Below, piece by piece: positions 40,501-51,863 of a stretch of DNA of 64,000 nt (position 1 is its first letter; every line of letters begins with the position of its first letter). The notes beneath the pieces are model-generated. The model worked only from the letters and a program-made list of their open reading frames with translations, searched no databases and was not told where the DNA came from. The stretch is taken from positions 2,480,001 through 2,544,000 of the forward strand of contig CP042279.1 of assembly GCA_007858575.1 (NCBI GenBank), given 5' to 3'. A program made the translations under genes and the position numbers. The DNA comes from Streptomyces sp. WAC08241. GTDB lineage: Bacteria > Actinomycetota > Actinomycetes > Streptomycetales > Streptomycetaceae.

Positions 40501-41146
40501 TCAGGCCTTGCGGGCCAGCAGGTGGACCTCCTGGAACTGGCGCCGGTCGGCGGGCTGCGGCTCGCGGACCGCCCGGGCCGCCTCCACGAGGCCGGACCCG
40601 CGCAGCGTCGCGGCGAGGTGGTCGGGCCACCACCGGTAGGCGGGCGCGACCGCGTGGTCGAAGACCTGCGTCGGGTGCGCCGGGCCCTCGCCCCCGAGAA
40701 GGCGATCAGGAGGTGCCCGCCGGGCGCCAGGACGCGGTGGAACTCCGCCAGGACGACGGGGAGTTCCGCCGGCGGGACGTGGATGACGGACCAGCGCGAG
40801 AGCACGCCGTCCAGCGCGCCGTCGGCGATGTCGAGGGCGGTCATCGAGCCCACGTCGAACCGCAGGTCCGGGTGGGCCCGGCAGGCCAGCGCGATCATCG
40901 CGGGAGAGGCGTCGACGCCGAACGCCGACAGTCCCAGGCCGTCCAGGTGGGCGGTGACGTGGCCGGGCCCGCAGCCCAGGTCCGCGACCCGGCCCTCCCC
41001 GTCCGCGCGTACGGCCTCGGCGAAGACGCCGAGCATCGCGCGGTCCAGGGGCTGTCCCGCAGCGAGTCGCGGAACATCTCCTCGTAGGTGGAGGCGACGG
41101 CGTCGTAGGCCTCGCGGGTGGAGGTGTGGGCATCGTGGTCGACCAT
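40501..41146 (-). CDS. SAM-dependent methyltransferase
   Basis: About 215 residues, MVDHDAHTSTREAYDAVASTYEEMFRDSL. Motif I is VADLGCGPGHVTAHLDGLGLSAFGVDAS; also SRWSVIHVPPAELPVVLAEF and LAPGGHLLIAFSG. UbiE/MenG-like class I fold; substrate unknown. Breaks near 41050 and 40690. Same strand as and 84 bp upstream of the damaged GNAT gene. Confidence 0.82.
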
Positions 41147-41253
41147 GCGCGCGACAGTAGCCAGAGGGCGATCGAGGTGGCGTACGGGGCCTCCCGGCCC
41201 CGGTGCGGACGTCCTGCTCCGCGCCGGGCCGGCAGGCCCCGCCCCGTCGTGCC

Positions 41254-42669
41254 TCAGAGGGCGCCGACGATGTCCTCGACCCGGGCCTTCGCGTCGCCGA
41301 AGAGCATCGAGGTGTTCTCCTTGAAGAAGAGCGGGTTCTGCACGCCCGCGTATCCGGAGGCCATCGAGCGCTTGAAGACGATGACCTTGCCGGCCTCCCA
41401 GACGGTGAGGACCGGCATGCCCGCGATCGGGCTGCCGGGGTCCTCGGCCCCGGCCGGGTTCACCGTGTCGTTGGCGCCGATCACCAGGACGACGTCGGTC
41501 GCGGCGAAGTCCTCGTTGATCTCGTCCATCTCCAGGACGATGTCGTACGGCACCTTGGCCTCGGCGAGAGCACGTTCATGTGGCCGGGCAGGCGCCCGGC
41601 GACCGGGTGGATGCCGAACCGTACGTCGACGCCCCTGGCCCGGAGCTTCGAGGTGAGCTCCGCGACCGGGTACTGGGCCTGGGCGACGGCCATGCCGTAC
41701 CCGGGCGTGATGACCACGGACCGGGCGGAGCCGAGCAGTTCGGCGGCGCTCTGGGCGGTGATCTCGGTGTGCTCGCCGTAGTCGACGTCCGCGCCGGACG
41801 CCGCCTCGATGCCGAGCCGCCGGCGATGACCGCGAAGAAGGAGCGGTTCATCGCCCTGCACATGATGTAGCTGAGGTAGGCGCCGGACGAGCCGACGAGG
41901 GCGCCGGTGACGATCAGCAGGTCGTTGCCGAGCAGGAAGCCGGAGGCCGCCGCGGCCCAGCCGGAGTAGCTGTTGAGCATCGAGACCACGACCGGCATGT
42001 CACCGCCGCCGATCGAGGCCACCAGGTGCCAGCCGAGGGCGAGCGCCAGGACCGTCACGGCGATGAGCAGCCACAGCTCCGGCGTGATCACGAACCACAC
42101 CGTCAGGGCGACGAACAGGCCGAGCGAGCCGAGGTTCAGGGCGTTCTTGCCCGGCAGCACCAGCGGCTTGAGTCGATCTTCGCGGCGAGCTTGAGGTACG
42201 CCACGACGGAGCCGGTGAAGGTCACCGCGCCGATGAACAGGCCGATGAACACCTCGGCGTGGTGGATGCCGAGGGTGCCGAGCGCGTCCAGGGCCTTCGC
42301 CTCGTGGCCGTCCGGGTCGTGCTCGACGTTCAGGAAGCCGTTCCAGCTCACCAGGACGGCGGCCAGACCGACGAAGGAGTGCAGCAGCGCGATCAGTTCG
42401 GGCATGCCGGTCATCTCGACGCCGCGGGCCCGCTGGAGGCCGATCAGGGCGCCGATCAGCATCGCGACGGCCATGAGGCCGAGGCCGGCGGTGCTGACGT
42501 CGCCGTCCACCGCGAGCACGACCGTCGCGACGAGCGCGACGCCCATGCCGAGCATCCCGAACGCGTTGCCGAGCCGGGCCGTTTCGTGCTTGGAGAGTCC
42601 CGCCAGCGCCAGGATGAACAGCAGCGCGGCGACGAGGTAGGCCGCCTGGGCGGCAATGGTCGCAGACAT
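41254..42669 (-). CDS. pntB: NAD(P) transhydrogenase subunit beta
   Basis: About 471 residues, typical. Eight or so membrane helices ([71 protein letters not shown]) form the proton channel. The C-terminal dIII NADP domain holds [54 protein letters not shown] and [11 protein letters not shown]. With PntA it couples the proton gradient to hydride transfer from NADH to NADP+. Breaks near 42172, 41822 and 41572. Confidence 0.95.
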
Positions 42670-42670
42670 G

Positions 42671-44192
42671 TCAGCTCCGGTTGAACATGGCGAGCATGCG
42701 ACGCGTCACCGCGAAGCCGCCGAAGACGTTGATACTGGCCAGGAGGATCGCCACGGACGACAGCACCGTGACCGCCGTACTGGTGTGGCCGATCTGGAGG
42801 AGCGCGCCGACGACGATGATCCCGGAGATCGCGTTCGTCACCGACATCAGCGGCGTGTGCAGCGCGTGGTGGACGTGGCCGATCACGTAGTAGCCGATCA
42901 CGATCGCGAGCACGAAGACCGTCACGTGGGGCAGCAGCGCCGCCGGCGCGAACGCGGCGAGGAGGAAGAGCGCCAGGGCGCCGAGGGCCACGCCGCCGAA
43001 CCGCTGCCGCACCGTCATCGGCGCCTTCTTGGGCGCGGGCTCCCCGCGGCCGCCGCGGGGCGGGGGCCGGGGCCGCCGAGACCTGGACCGGCGGGGGCGG
43101 CCAGGCCGTCTCCCCTTGCGCACGACGGTGATCGAGCGCTGGACCGGGTCGTCCCAGTCGAGGACGAGGCGGGCGTCCTTGTCGGGCGTCATCAGCTTCA
43201 GCAGGTTCACCAGGTTGGTGCCGTACAACTGCGAGGCCTGCGCGGGGAGTCGGCCCGCGAGGTCGGTGTAGCCGATGATCGTCACGCCGTTCTCCGTGAC
43301 GGTCTTCTCGCCCTTCACCGTGCCTCGACGTTGCCGCCGTTGGCGGCCGCCATGTCGACGATCACCGAGCCCGGCCTCATGCCCGCCACCATCTCGGCGG
43401 TGATCAGCGTCGGCGCGGGGCGGCCGGGGATCAGCGCGGTGGTGACGACGATGTCGACCTCGCGGCACTGGGCGGCGTAGAGCTCGGCCTCGCGCGCCTT
43501 GTAGTCGTCGCCCATCTCCTTGGCGTAACCGGTCTTGGAGACCTCGGTCTCGGGGACTCGATCGACAGGTACTCGCCGCCGAGCGAGCGCACCTGGTCGG
43601 CCACCTCCGGCCGGGGGTCGGTGGCGCGCACGATCGCGCCGAGCGAGCCTGCGGCGCCGATCGCCGCCAGGCCGGCGACGCCGGCGCCCGCGACGAGCAC
43701 CTTGGCGGGCGGCACCTTGCCGGCCGCCGTCACCTGGCCGGTGAAGAACCGGCCGAACTCGTGCGCCGCCTCGATGACGGCCCGGTAGCCGGCGATGTTC
43801 GCCATCGACGACAGGACGTCCATCGACTGCGCCCGGCTGATGCGCGGCACGGCGTCCATCGAGAGCGCGGTGAAGGGGCGCCGGCTCAGCTCCTCGACCA
43901 TCGCCGGGTCGAAGGCCGGGGAGAACAGGGCGATCACCGTCGCCTCCGGCCGGACCCGGTCGAGCTGGGACGGGGCCGGGGCGTTGACCCCCAGCACCAC
44001 GTCCGCCGCCACCGCGTCGCCGACGGTCGCACCGGCGGCCTCGTAGGCGCCGTCGGTGAAGCCGGCCGCGACGCCCGCGCCGGGGTCGACGACCACGCCG
44101 TACCCCAGTTTGCGGATCTGTTCGACCGTGGCCGGCGTGGCCGAAACGCGACTCTCACCTGCCCGCGCTTCCTTGAGGACTCCGACAATCAC
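42671..44192 (-). CDS. pntA: NAD(P) transhydrogenase subunit alpha
   Basis: About 507 residues. Start GTG 44192 ([20 protein letters not shown]). The NAD-binding dI part has [32 protein letters not shown] and [23 protein letters not shown]; the C-terminal membrane part is fused, with [34 protein letters not shown]. One nt separates it from pntB, so they are one operon. Breaks near 43550, 43322 and 43110. Confidence 0.95.
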
Positions 44193-44388
44193 GAGTGTTC
44201 TCCGTTCGCTGCTCTGGCCGTCAACGGCGTGTTCCGACTCGATCAGAAGTGCGCCCGCGATGGTCCGGAGCACGCCGCTCAGCTTGACGCCGAGACCTCT
44301 TCTTGAACAGCACCCGCCGGTGAGGCACACGCAACACTTTGACGGGCCCCGGGGGCGTACTCCACGTGACGGCGTACGTCCCCGGGGC

Positions 44389-44424
44389 GGAACCGGAACC
44401 GGAACCGGAACTGGAATCGGAACC
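44389..44424. repeat. GGAACC tandem repeat, six units
   Basis: Six near-perfect GGAACC units in the 262-bp space between pntA and the phzF-like gene, which otherwise holds no gene. Confidence 0.85.
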
Positions 44425-44454
44425 GGGGCCGAGGCAGGAGCCGGAGCCGGAGCC

Positions 44455-45327
44455 TCAGCCGATGCGGGCTCCCGTGCCGCCGACCCGGACGCGCGGATCG
44501 CCCGTGCGCAACGTCACCGTGAGCTCGCCGGGCGACCCAGGTCCTCGCCCTGGCGCAGGGTGAGGACGGCGTCCTCGGGGACCAGGCCGAGGTCGCGCGC
44601 GTAGGCGCCGAACGCGGCGGCCGCGGCACCGGTCGCCGGGTTCTCGACGACGCCGCCGACGGGGAACGGGTCGCGGACGTGGAAGACGGTGGCCGACTCC
44701 CGCCACACCAACTGGACCGTGGTCAGGTCCAGTCGGTGCATCAGGGCTTCGAGGCGCGCGAAGTCGTACGCGAGGTCGGCGAGACGGGCACGGGTCGCCG
44801 CCGCGAGCACGAGGTGGCGGGCGCCGGCGAAGGCGATGCGGGGCGGGAAGGCGGGGTCGAGGTCGGCGGCCGGCCAGTCGAGCGCGGCGAGCGCCTCCGC
44901 GAGGTCGGCGTCGGCGATCCCCTCGACGTGCGGCTCGACGCTGGTGAGGGTGGCCCGGAGCGTCCCGCCCTCCTCGGTCACCTCCACCGGCACGGTGCCG
45001 GCGGGCGTCGCGAACACCAGCCTCCCGGGGCCCGTCCGCTCGGCGAGCGCGAGGGCGGTGGCGACGGTGGCGTGCCCGCAGAACGGCACCTCGGCCTTGG
45101 GGCTGAAGTAACGGATGGTGTACGCCCGTTCCCCTCGCCGCCGAGGAACCTCCGGGGCGCCGTCAGAACGCGGACTCCGAGTATCCGAGGTCGGCCGCGA
45201 TCGCCAGCATGGCGTCGTCGTCGAGGCCGGTGGCGTCCAGGACGACGCCGGCGGGGTTGCCGCCGTCGGGGTTGCCGGAGAACGCGGTGTAGCGCAGCAC
45301 CTCGGGCTGCGGCGTGTCGATCGTCAT
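44455..45327 (-). CDS. PhzF-family isomerase
   Basis: About 290 residues from ATG 45327 (MTIDTPQPEVLRYTAFSGNPDGGNPAGVVLD). VPFCGHATVATALAL with GGVVENPATGAAAAAFGAYARDLG is the two-lobed PhzF signature; the acid catalytic Glu is expected in the N-terminal DLGYSESAFL. Relatives include trans-2,3-dihydro-3-hydroxyanthranilate isomerase, but no phenazine genes are near. Breaks near 45140 and 44535. Confidence 0.85.
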
Positions 45328-45443
45328 GCTCGTGGCAACCCGGGGCGGACCCGGGGTATTCCTGGTCCGGAGCCCCTCGGTCGCGGGGAGTAGGTCCCGC
45401 GCCCCAGGCGCGCGCCGTACCCGGCTGGCTAGGGTCGGGCGTC

Positions 45444-45900
45444 ATGGAGATCATGGAAACCGCCCGCCGCCGGACGTCGGAGGCGTGCGCGACACCCTGA
45501 GCGGCTCGCCGCCGAGCGGTACGTGTGGCTGTCGACGTCCCACCCCGAGCACGGGCCGCACCAGGTGCCGCTCTGGTTCCTGTGGGACGGGCGGGCGGTG
45601 TGGATGTGCACCGGCGCCGCCTCCCCGACCGCCCGGAACGTCCGCGCGGAGCCCCGCGTGCGCCTGGCCCTGCCGGACGCCTTCGACGTGGTGCTGCTCC
45701 AGGGCGAGGCGGAGTGCTTCCCGGACCAGGAGGTTCCTCGGAGGCGGCGCGGGCGTTCGCCGACAGGTTCGGCTGGGATCCGCGCCGGGGAGGACTCCTT
45801 CCTGTACCTGCGCGTCGTCCCCGGGACCGTGCGCGCCTGGCACGGCGAGCCGGAGCTGCGCGGGCGGGTCGTCATGCGCGACGGGAACTGGCTGGAATGA
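45444..45900 (+). CDS. PPOX-class FMN/F420-dependent split-barrel protein
   Basis: About 150 residues. ERYVWLSTSHPEHGPHQVPLWFLWDGRAVWMCTG and NVRAEPRVRLALPDAFDVVLLQGEAE are the pyridoxamine-phosphate-oxidase-like split barrel. It ends VRAWHGEPELRGRVVMRDGNWLE. F420 use is likely in actinobacteria but not provable here. Breaks near 45500 and 45735. Confidence 0.8.
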
Positions 45901-45998
45901 CGCCCGGTCTCCACCGCGGTGCACGGCCCGCGGCCCCGGTGTCAGTCCGTCGAAGTAGTGTTCCCGCCACCGTAAGCCGACCAGGAGGATCCAGAGAA

Positions 45999-47506
45999 GT
46001 GACCGGCCTGTCCCCTTTCCCGCTGCCGTTCCAGTCTTCCCGTTCCCTGGCGCTCGCGACGCCGCGGACGCTGCGGGAACTCCAGATGATGCGGTGCAGC
46101 GCGCACATCCGGGAGAAGCCGGGATGGTTCGACAAGAGGAACGACGCCGACGTCGTCGCCCGGTGGACGCGTGAAGCCGTCGCCCAGGGGCTCACCGAAG
46201 CGCAGGTGCGCTACGTACTCGCCGAACTCGCGCACCACGCCGCGCTGCGGGACGGACGCACCGGCGTGGAGGTGTCCGGCGTCGACGGGGTGTGGCAGTC
46301 GGACGCGCTGATCGACGACGGGCTCCGGTCCCGGCTGCGCGAGGCGGTCCGGGTGCTGGAGGAGGTCCCCGAGGCGGAGAGGGACTGGCACCCCGGATCC
46401 GGCGGACAGGTGCTGGACCTGGTGCACCCCTCGCTCTTCTGCCTGGTGAGGGAGGTGAGCGGCGCTCCCGGGCGGGCTTGGCCGGGCCCGACGACCCCTA
46501 CTCGAAGCACGAGCTCTCGGAGCGGTTCCAGTGGCTGCCCACGGACGTCGACGTCAGCGACGACGGCGCCGTCTCCTTCCGCTCGTACGTCAACAACGTC
46601 CACCCCGAGAACCACCGCGAACTGGCCGCCGTCCTGCCGGACCTGTTCGCGCGCATGCGCCCGCTCTTCGAGAACGTGCTCACCGATCTGCGCCGGCCGC
46701 GGCCCCCGCGGATCGAGGCCGATCCCTACGGGTGGTACGACTCGAAGCCGGAGTACCCGAACAGGTCCGCCCACGGCGACGACGCGGCCTACCAGGAGGC
46801 TCGCGGCGCGTGGGAGGAGGCCATGGACGACTGGTGGGAGAACCGCAGCCCGGTCGTCCCGGACGCCCCGGTCTTCACCCCGCCCGAGGCGCCCGACGCG
46901 TCCGCCCGGGTCGACCTGCGCGGCCGCGGCCTCCAGGTGATCGTCAAGCTCGCCACCCTCCACCTCACGCCGGAGAAGCCCGAGTACGCCGGCGGTTCCT
47001 GGCACGTCGAGGGGATGCTGAACGAGCGGATCGTCTCGACCGGCATCTTCTACTGGGACAGCGAGAACATCACCGAGAGCCGGCTGGGTTTCCGGGCGGC
47101 GCTCGACGACCCGGACTACGAGCAGAACGACGACGACGGCCTGCGCGAGGTCTACGGCCTGGAGGACGAGGACGCGCTGAACCAGGTGCTGGGATCGGCG
47201 TCGACCCCGGCGGGCCGCTGCCTGGCCTTCCCGAACGTCCTGCAGCACCGTGTGAGCCCGTTCCGCCTCGCGGACCCCACCCGCCCGGGGCACCGCAAGA
47301 TCCTCGCGTTCTTCCTGGTCGACCCGTCGGAGAGGATCGTCTCGACGTCCGACGTGCCGCCGCAGCAGCCCTGGTCCGACACCTCGACCATGACGCGCGA
47401 ACAGGCCGAGGAGTACCGCGAACAGCTCATGCGGGAACGCAAGTTCTTCGTCGCCGAGCACAACGAGCAGCTCTACGAGCGGGAGTTCTCGCTCTGCGAG
47501 CACTGA
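45999..47506 (+). CDS. DUF4246 protein, putative Fe/2OG-like fold
   Basis: About 500 residues. GTG 45999 follows AGGAGG by a short spacer. Conserved DUF4246 parts: RTLRELQMMRCSAHIREKPGWF, VQWLPTDVDVSDDGAVSFRSYVNNVHP-type segment, GSWHVEGMLNERIVSTGIFYWDSENI, CLAFPNVLQHRVSPFRLADPTRPGHRKILAFFLVDP. The pattern H-x-E (HVEG) and distal H (QHRVSPF) with an Arg/Lys nearby suggests an iron/2-oxoglutarate oxygenase-like core. Function unknown. One break near 46475. Confidence 0.82.
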
Positions 47507-47507
47507 G

Positions 47508-47523
47508 CGCCGGAGGACCGGCG
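47508..47523. terminator. Short hairpin between convergent genes
   Basis: CGCCGG / CCGGCG arms with an AGGA loop, filling the 19-nt gap between the DUF4246 stop and the LysR stop. Confidence 0.4.
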
Positions 47524-47525
47524 GC

Positions 47526-48443
47526 CTACCGGGCGGGCCCGCCCTCCCGGTCGGTCAGCAGCGCTTCGGCGGCGGCCGTCGCCACCACCTCGGCGAGCGC
47601 GGACAGGGCGGGCGAGTCCAGCTTCCACTGCTGCCAGTACAGCGGGACGTCCAGGGCCGCTCGGGTGCCAGTTCCACGAGCCGCCCGGAGCGCAGGAGCG
47701 GTTCCGCCTGCGGTTCGGGCACCATGCCCCAGCCGAGGCCGAAGGCCACCGCGTCCCGGAAGCCGTCGGACGTGGGCACCAGGTGGCGGATCCGCCCGGC
47801 GCTCGAACGGCCCCGCGTGAGGGACCGGACGAAGGCGTCCTGGAGGCCGTCGCGCCGGTCGAAGGTCACGATCGGGGCCTCGCGGAGGTCCTCCGCCAGG
47901 AACCCGGTGAGGTGGCGGGCGACGAACCCGGGCGCGGCGACGGCCCGGTAGCGGGCCAGGCCGAGCCGCCGCACCGTGCAGCCGGCCACCGGGTCGGGAG
48001 ACGAGGTCACGGCCGCCATGACCTGCCCCTCGCGCAGCAGGGCGGTGGTGTGGGCCTCGTCCTCCCGGTGGAGCTCGAAGCAGATCGGCGGGTCCTGCGG
48101 GACCCGGGTGAGCGCGGGCAGGAACCAGGTGGCCAGGGAGTCGGCGTTGACCGCGACCGGGATCCGGACCGGCCCCTGGTCGGCCGCCAGGCCCAGTTCC
48201 GCGCGGGCGTCCCGTTCCAGCCGCGCCAACTGGCGGGCGAACCGCACCACCACCTCGCCGGACTCGGTGGGGCGCACCGGTTTGACGCGCATCAGCAGGA
48301 CCCGGCCGGTGCGCTGCTCCAGCGCCTTGACGCGCTGGCTGACGGCGGAGGGGTCACGTGCAGGGCGGCGGCCGCGGCGTCGAAGGTGCCTTCGTCGACC
48401 ACGGCGAGCAGGGTCCGGACCTGGTCCAGGGGAGATCGTCCAT
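47526..48443 (-). CDS. LysR-family regulator, ArgP (IciA) type
   Basis: About 305 residues. The N-terminal helix-turn-helix reads DQVRTLLAVVDEGTFDAAAAALHVTPSAVSQRVKALE after repair of breaks near 48430 and 48354. The co-inducer domain has VNADSLATWFLPAL and LVPTSDGFRDAVAFGLGWGMVPE, as in ArgP, which senses lysine/arginine. It is divergent from a LysE-type exporter, the classic ArgP-ArgO/LysG-LysE arrangement. Confidence 0.9.
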
Positions 48444-48451
48444 AAGCAGGG

Positions 48452-48475
48452 CTAAGGATACTTAAGAACCTTTAG
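48452..48475. promoter_or_regulatory. Candidate LysR operator
   Basis: An imperfect AT-rich dyad, CTAAGG ... CTTAAG ... CCTTTAG, in the 69-bp space between the divergent regulator and exporter genes. Confidence 0.5.
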
Positions 48476-48512
48476 CTGTACTCACTCCCGTGTCCTTCCT
48501 AGGGTCGACGCC

Positions 48513-49140
48513 ATGACCAGCAGCATCGTCACCGCCCTCCTCGCCGGGTTCGGCACGGGACTCTCCCTCATCGTCGCCATCGGCGCCCAGAACGCCTTCG
48601 TCCTGCGCCAGGGCGCACGCCGCCACGCCGTCCTGTCGGTGGTCGCGATCTGCGCCGTCTCGGACGCGGTGCTGATCGCGCTCGGCGTGGCGGGAGTGGG
48701 CGCGGTGGTCACCGCGTGGCCGGCGGCGCTGACCGCCGTGGGCCTGGCGGGCGGGGCGTTCCTGCTCGGTTACGGCTTCCTCGCGGCCAGGCGGGCCTGG
48801 CGCCCCGATCCGGCCGCCGCCCTGACCGCGGGCGGACTGGAGGCCGGATCGGCCCGCCGCGCGGTCCTGACCTGCCTGGCCATGACGTGGCTGAACCCGC
48901 ACGTGTATCTGGACACCGTCCTGCTCCTCGGCTCGCTCGCCTCCGACCGCGGCGACCTGCGCTGGCCTTCGGCACGGGCGCGGCCCTGGCCAGCCTGAGC
49001 TGGTTCTCCGCACTTGGCTTCGGCGCCCGGTCACTGAGCGGCGTCCTCTCCCGCCCGAGGGCCTGGCGGGTACTGGACGGGCTGGTCGCGGCGACCATGC
49101 TGGCGACGGGCGGCATGCTGCTCGCCGGCGCCCAGGGTGA
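48513..49140 (+). CDS. LysE/ArgO-type basic amino acid exporter
   Basis: About 208 residues, five to six membrane helices. LSLIVAIGAQNAFVLRQGARRHAV is the family signature, followed by VLTCLAMTWLNPHVYLDTVLLLGSLA. It exports lysine or arginine and is probably switched on by the divergent LysR protein. One break near 48965. The frame as given does not meet the expected TGA 49138, which overlaps the next start (GTGA), so a base is missing nearby. Confidence 0.92.
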
Positions 49141-49452
49141 CGGTGTCGGTCCCGGGACCGACGGCGGACTTCCGGGGCGGCGACGGGGAGCAGACCGCCG
49201 CCCTGTGGCGGGCCGGCGCGCGGGAATGGGGCCCGTGCGCACCTCGGAGTTCAGCGGTCCGCGGGAGGGCCGGCCGATCAACGCGGCGCTCGCCCGGCTC
49301 GGCGTGGCACCGGCCGGCCCCGGCGCGCCGGACCACCGCGATCTGTTCGTGGAAGCAGGCCGCGGCCGAACGAGCCGCCCATGAGCGGCTGTCCGGCGCT
49401 CCGGTCCCGCGAGGAAGCCGAGGCCGCCCTGCGCGCCTGGGCGGTGGAGTAG
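49137..49452 (+). CDS. Hypothetical protein coupled to the exporter
   Basis: Start GTG 49137 overlaps the exporter stop. Joining three frames gives about 105 residues: VTVSVPGPTADFRGGDGEQT, then TSEFSGPREGRPINAALARLGVAP, DHRDLFVE, KQAAAERAAHERL and the end RSREEAEAALRAWAVE. Codon use fits a real gene, but the several breaks (near 49237, 49355 and 49385) make details uncertain. No family recognised. Confidence 0.45.
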
Positions 49453-49616
49453 GGCCTGCCCCCGCCACCACGGGCCTCGGGGCCTGACCGCCGTGGACGC
49501 CGGCGGCCGGGGCCGGAGGTTCCCGTCGTACTCGGGGACGTCGTTCCACGCGAGGCCGAACGGCGCGGGGGCTTCACCGTGCTCAGGGCGAGGTCAGCAG
49601 CTCTCGACGGGGCGCG

Positions 49617-50263
49617 TCAGGACACGTCGCCGCGCACTCCGTCACCGAACACGCCGTCGGTGTACGTCACGTACTTCGGCGTGAACTCGCCCTTCCCGGT
49701 GACGGTCCCGGTGACGTTCTCCCCGGGCGCCAGCTTCACGGTGGCGATCTGGTCCTGGTCCATCCCGAGCTCGGCCGTGTGCTTGCCGCCGCCGGTGTCG
49801 GTGAGGGTGAAGTACAAGGGGTTGACGTCGATCTCCTTGTCACCGCTGTTCGTGACGGTGACGGTGACGCTGGTGAAAGCGCTGCTGCCGTCGTGGAGCA
49901 CGGACGGCTTGAAGCCGGTCCGCTCGGCCACGACCTTCACCGGCGCGTCCTCGGCCGGCTCCTCCTTCGGAGCCTTGCTCGTCGGCGCGGGCGCCTCGCT
50001 CTCCTCCGGCGCGGCCTCGCTGTTCTTCCCCGGCGCCGCGGACGCCGCAGGCGCCGCGGCGCCGTCCTTGCCGGACTCCCCGCCGCCCAGGATGCCGATC
50101 AGGACGAACAGACCGAAGAGACCGCCGACGACGATCCCGATGATCGCGCCGGTGCCCATGCGCTTCTTCGGTGGCGGCCCGTACGGGCCGGGCTGCCCCG
50201 GCTGAGGCTGGGGTTCCCCTGCTGCGGCGGGGTCTGCGGGGGTCCGGACGGAGGCTGGGACAC
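49617..50263 (-). CDS. DUF4352-type membrane-anchored protein
   Basis: About 215 residues from GTG 50263. Pro/Gln/Gly-rich cytosolic start, one membrane helix (GAIIGIVVGGLFGLFVLIGILGG), a Ser/Ala/Pro/Glu linker, then an outside immunoglobulin-like domain (FTSVTVTVTNSGDKEIDVNPLYFTLTD, VKLAPGENVTGTVTGKGE) typical of DUF4352. Function unknown. One break near 50208. Confidence 0.82.
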
Positions 50264-50537
50264 GATCGCTCCATGTGCTTCTGGTGTGACGGCCGGGTGG
50301 ACGTCCGACCGTACGAGGGCCGGTGGCCACCTGTCCGGACAAGCCGGAGCGATCATCCGGACGGGGCAGCGCTCGATCACCTGACCAGCACGGACACCGC
50401 CCGGCCCCGGCGCCTCGATCGCGTTCGGTCAGGCCCTTCCCCGCGGGCGTGCCCGCCGGTCACCCGGATGCGGACGGGTACGGGCCGCTCCCGGGGAACC
50501 GGTGCAGGGACGCGCGGACACCGAACGGAGACCTGCC

Positions 50538-51264
50538 ATGACGTACGACGGAAGTGCGGCACCCGCCGCCCTGCTGCCCCTGCTGCGCACGTCCGTGGAG
50601 CGGTTGCACGACTCGGCGGCGGCCCTGACGGACGACGACGTGCGGCCCCTCGCCGCTGCCCGACTGGACCCGCGCGCACGTGCTCACGCACATCGCCCGC
50701 AGTGCCGACTCGCGCACCCGGCTGCTGATCGCCGCCCGGACGGGCGCGGACCTCGCGCAGTACGACGACGAGGCACAGCGGGAGCGGGAGATCGAGGAGG
50801 GCGCCGGGCGCTCGGCCGCCGAGCTGACGGCGGACCTGCGCACCGCGCTGAACGGGTTCTGACGGCCGCCGCCGAGCACCCGGACGCGGCGTGGGAGGTG
50901 CCGGTGCGCTGGCTGGGCGGGGAGGCGCCCCGTCCGGGGAGCCGTCGGCAGCCTGCTGCGCGAGGTGGAGGTGCACCACACCGACCTGGGGTGCGGGCAC
51001 CGGCCCGCGGACTGGCCGCCGTTCTTCGTCGCCCGCGAGCTCGCGACCACGACCGCCGGGCTGCGGGAGCGCGACGACGTGCCCGGCATGGTGCTGATCG
51101 CCGACGAGGACCGGGTGCTGCGTCCGGTCGGCGACGGGCGCGGGCCACGGGTGTCCGGGCCGGCGGCGGCCCTCCTGGGCTGGCTGACCGGCCGCGCGGA
51201 CGGACGCGACCTCGTCCTCGACCCGCCCGGTCCGCTGCCGGACGTGCCTGCCTGGCGGAGCTGA
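50538..51264 (+). CDS. Maleylpyruvate isomerase-family mycothiol-dependent enzyme
   Basis: About 240 residues. TRAHVLTHIARSADSRTRLL carries the conserved metal-binding His of the DinB-like MDMPI N-domain, and LLREVEVHHTDLGCGHRPADWPPFF the later His residues of the three-His zinc site. The C-terminal sterol-carrier-like part is LGWLTGRADGRDLVLDPPGPLPDVP. It would use mycothiol as cofactor. Substrate unknown. Breaks near 50650, 50862 and 50935. Confidence 0.85.
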
Positions 51265-51314
51265 CTGGGCGGCCGGCCGTCGAGCGGCGGTGGGCTCGGC
51301 GGCCGGACCCGCGG

Positions 51315-51829
51315 TCAGACCAGGGGCGGTGGCGGACTCGGTGATGGGCAGCACGTCTGGCCGGGCCGCCGCCAGGTAGTCGGCGGTGGACAGGCGAAGG
51401 GACCGGTCCAGCCGGGCGGCGTTGAAGTACATCTCCTCCTCCCGCAGGAGTTCCGGGTCGACGACCAGCGCGACGTCGGGGTCGAACGAGAAGGGCGGGA
51501 TGGAGCCGCTGACGGCGCCGGTGAGCGACTCGGCCATGTCCTGCGGCGCGAACATCGCCTTGACGCCCCGGTAGTGCTCCCGGATCGCCTCGATGTCCAC
51601 CCGCAGGTGGCCGGGCACCACGGCGATGACGTAGCGGCCCTTCTTCTTCGTCACCCCGACCCGCACGACGATGCACTTGGCCGCCTGTTCGATGCGGTTA
51701 CGCGCAGGGCGCTGATCTTCTCGGTGTTCCCCTCCTCGACGTGTTCGAGGACGGAGTAACGGGCGCCGGTGCTGTCGAGCAGGTCGACGATCTGTTCGTA
51801 GGGGTGGGGCGGGTGGTGCTGGATTCCAC
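51315..51829 (-). CDS. YbaK-type aminoacyl-tRNA deacylase
   Basis: Last gene of the long operon. Start GTG 51829 with AAGGAG ahead. HPYEQIVDLLDSTGARYSVLEHVEEGNTEKISALR, then AAKCIVVRVGVTKKKGRYVIAVVPGHLRVD, and GAVSGSIPPFSFDPDVALVVDP form the YbaK/ProX editing domain, with the conserved Lys of AAK and the G-x-IPPF loop. Such enzymes hydrolyse mischarged tRNA (Cys- or Ala-tRNAPro). In this operon it may protect against an amino-acid analogue or trim the tRNA substrate. Breaks near 51810 and 51700; the end is approximate. Confidence 0.8.
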
Positions 51830-51863
51830 GGGGGTCTCCTTGAGCCGTGGCGGGGCCGGCCGG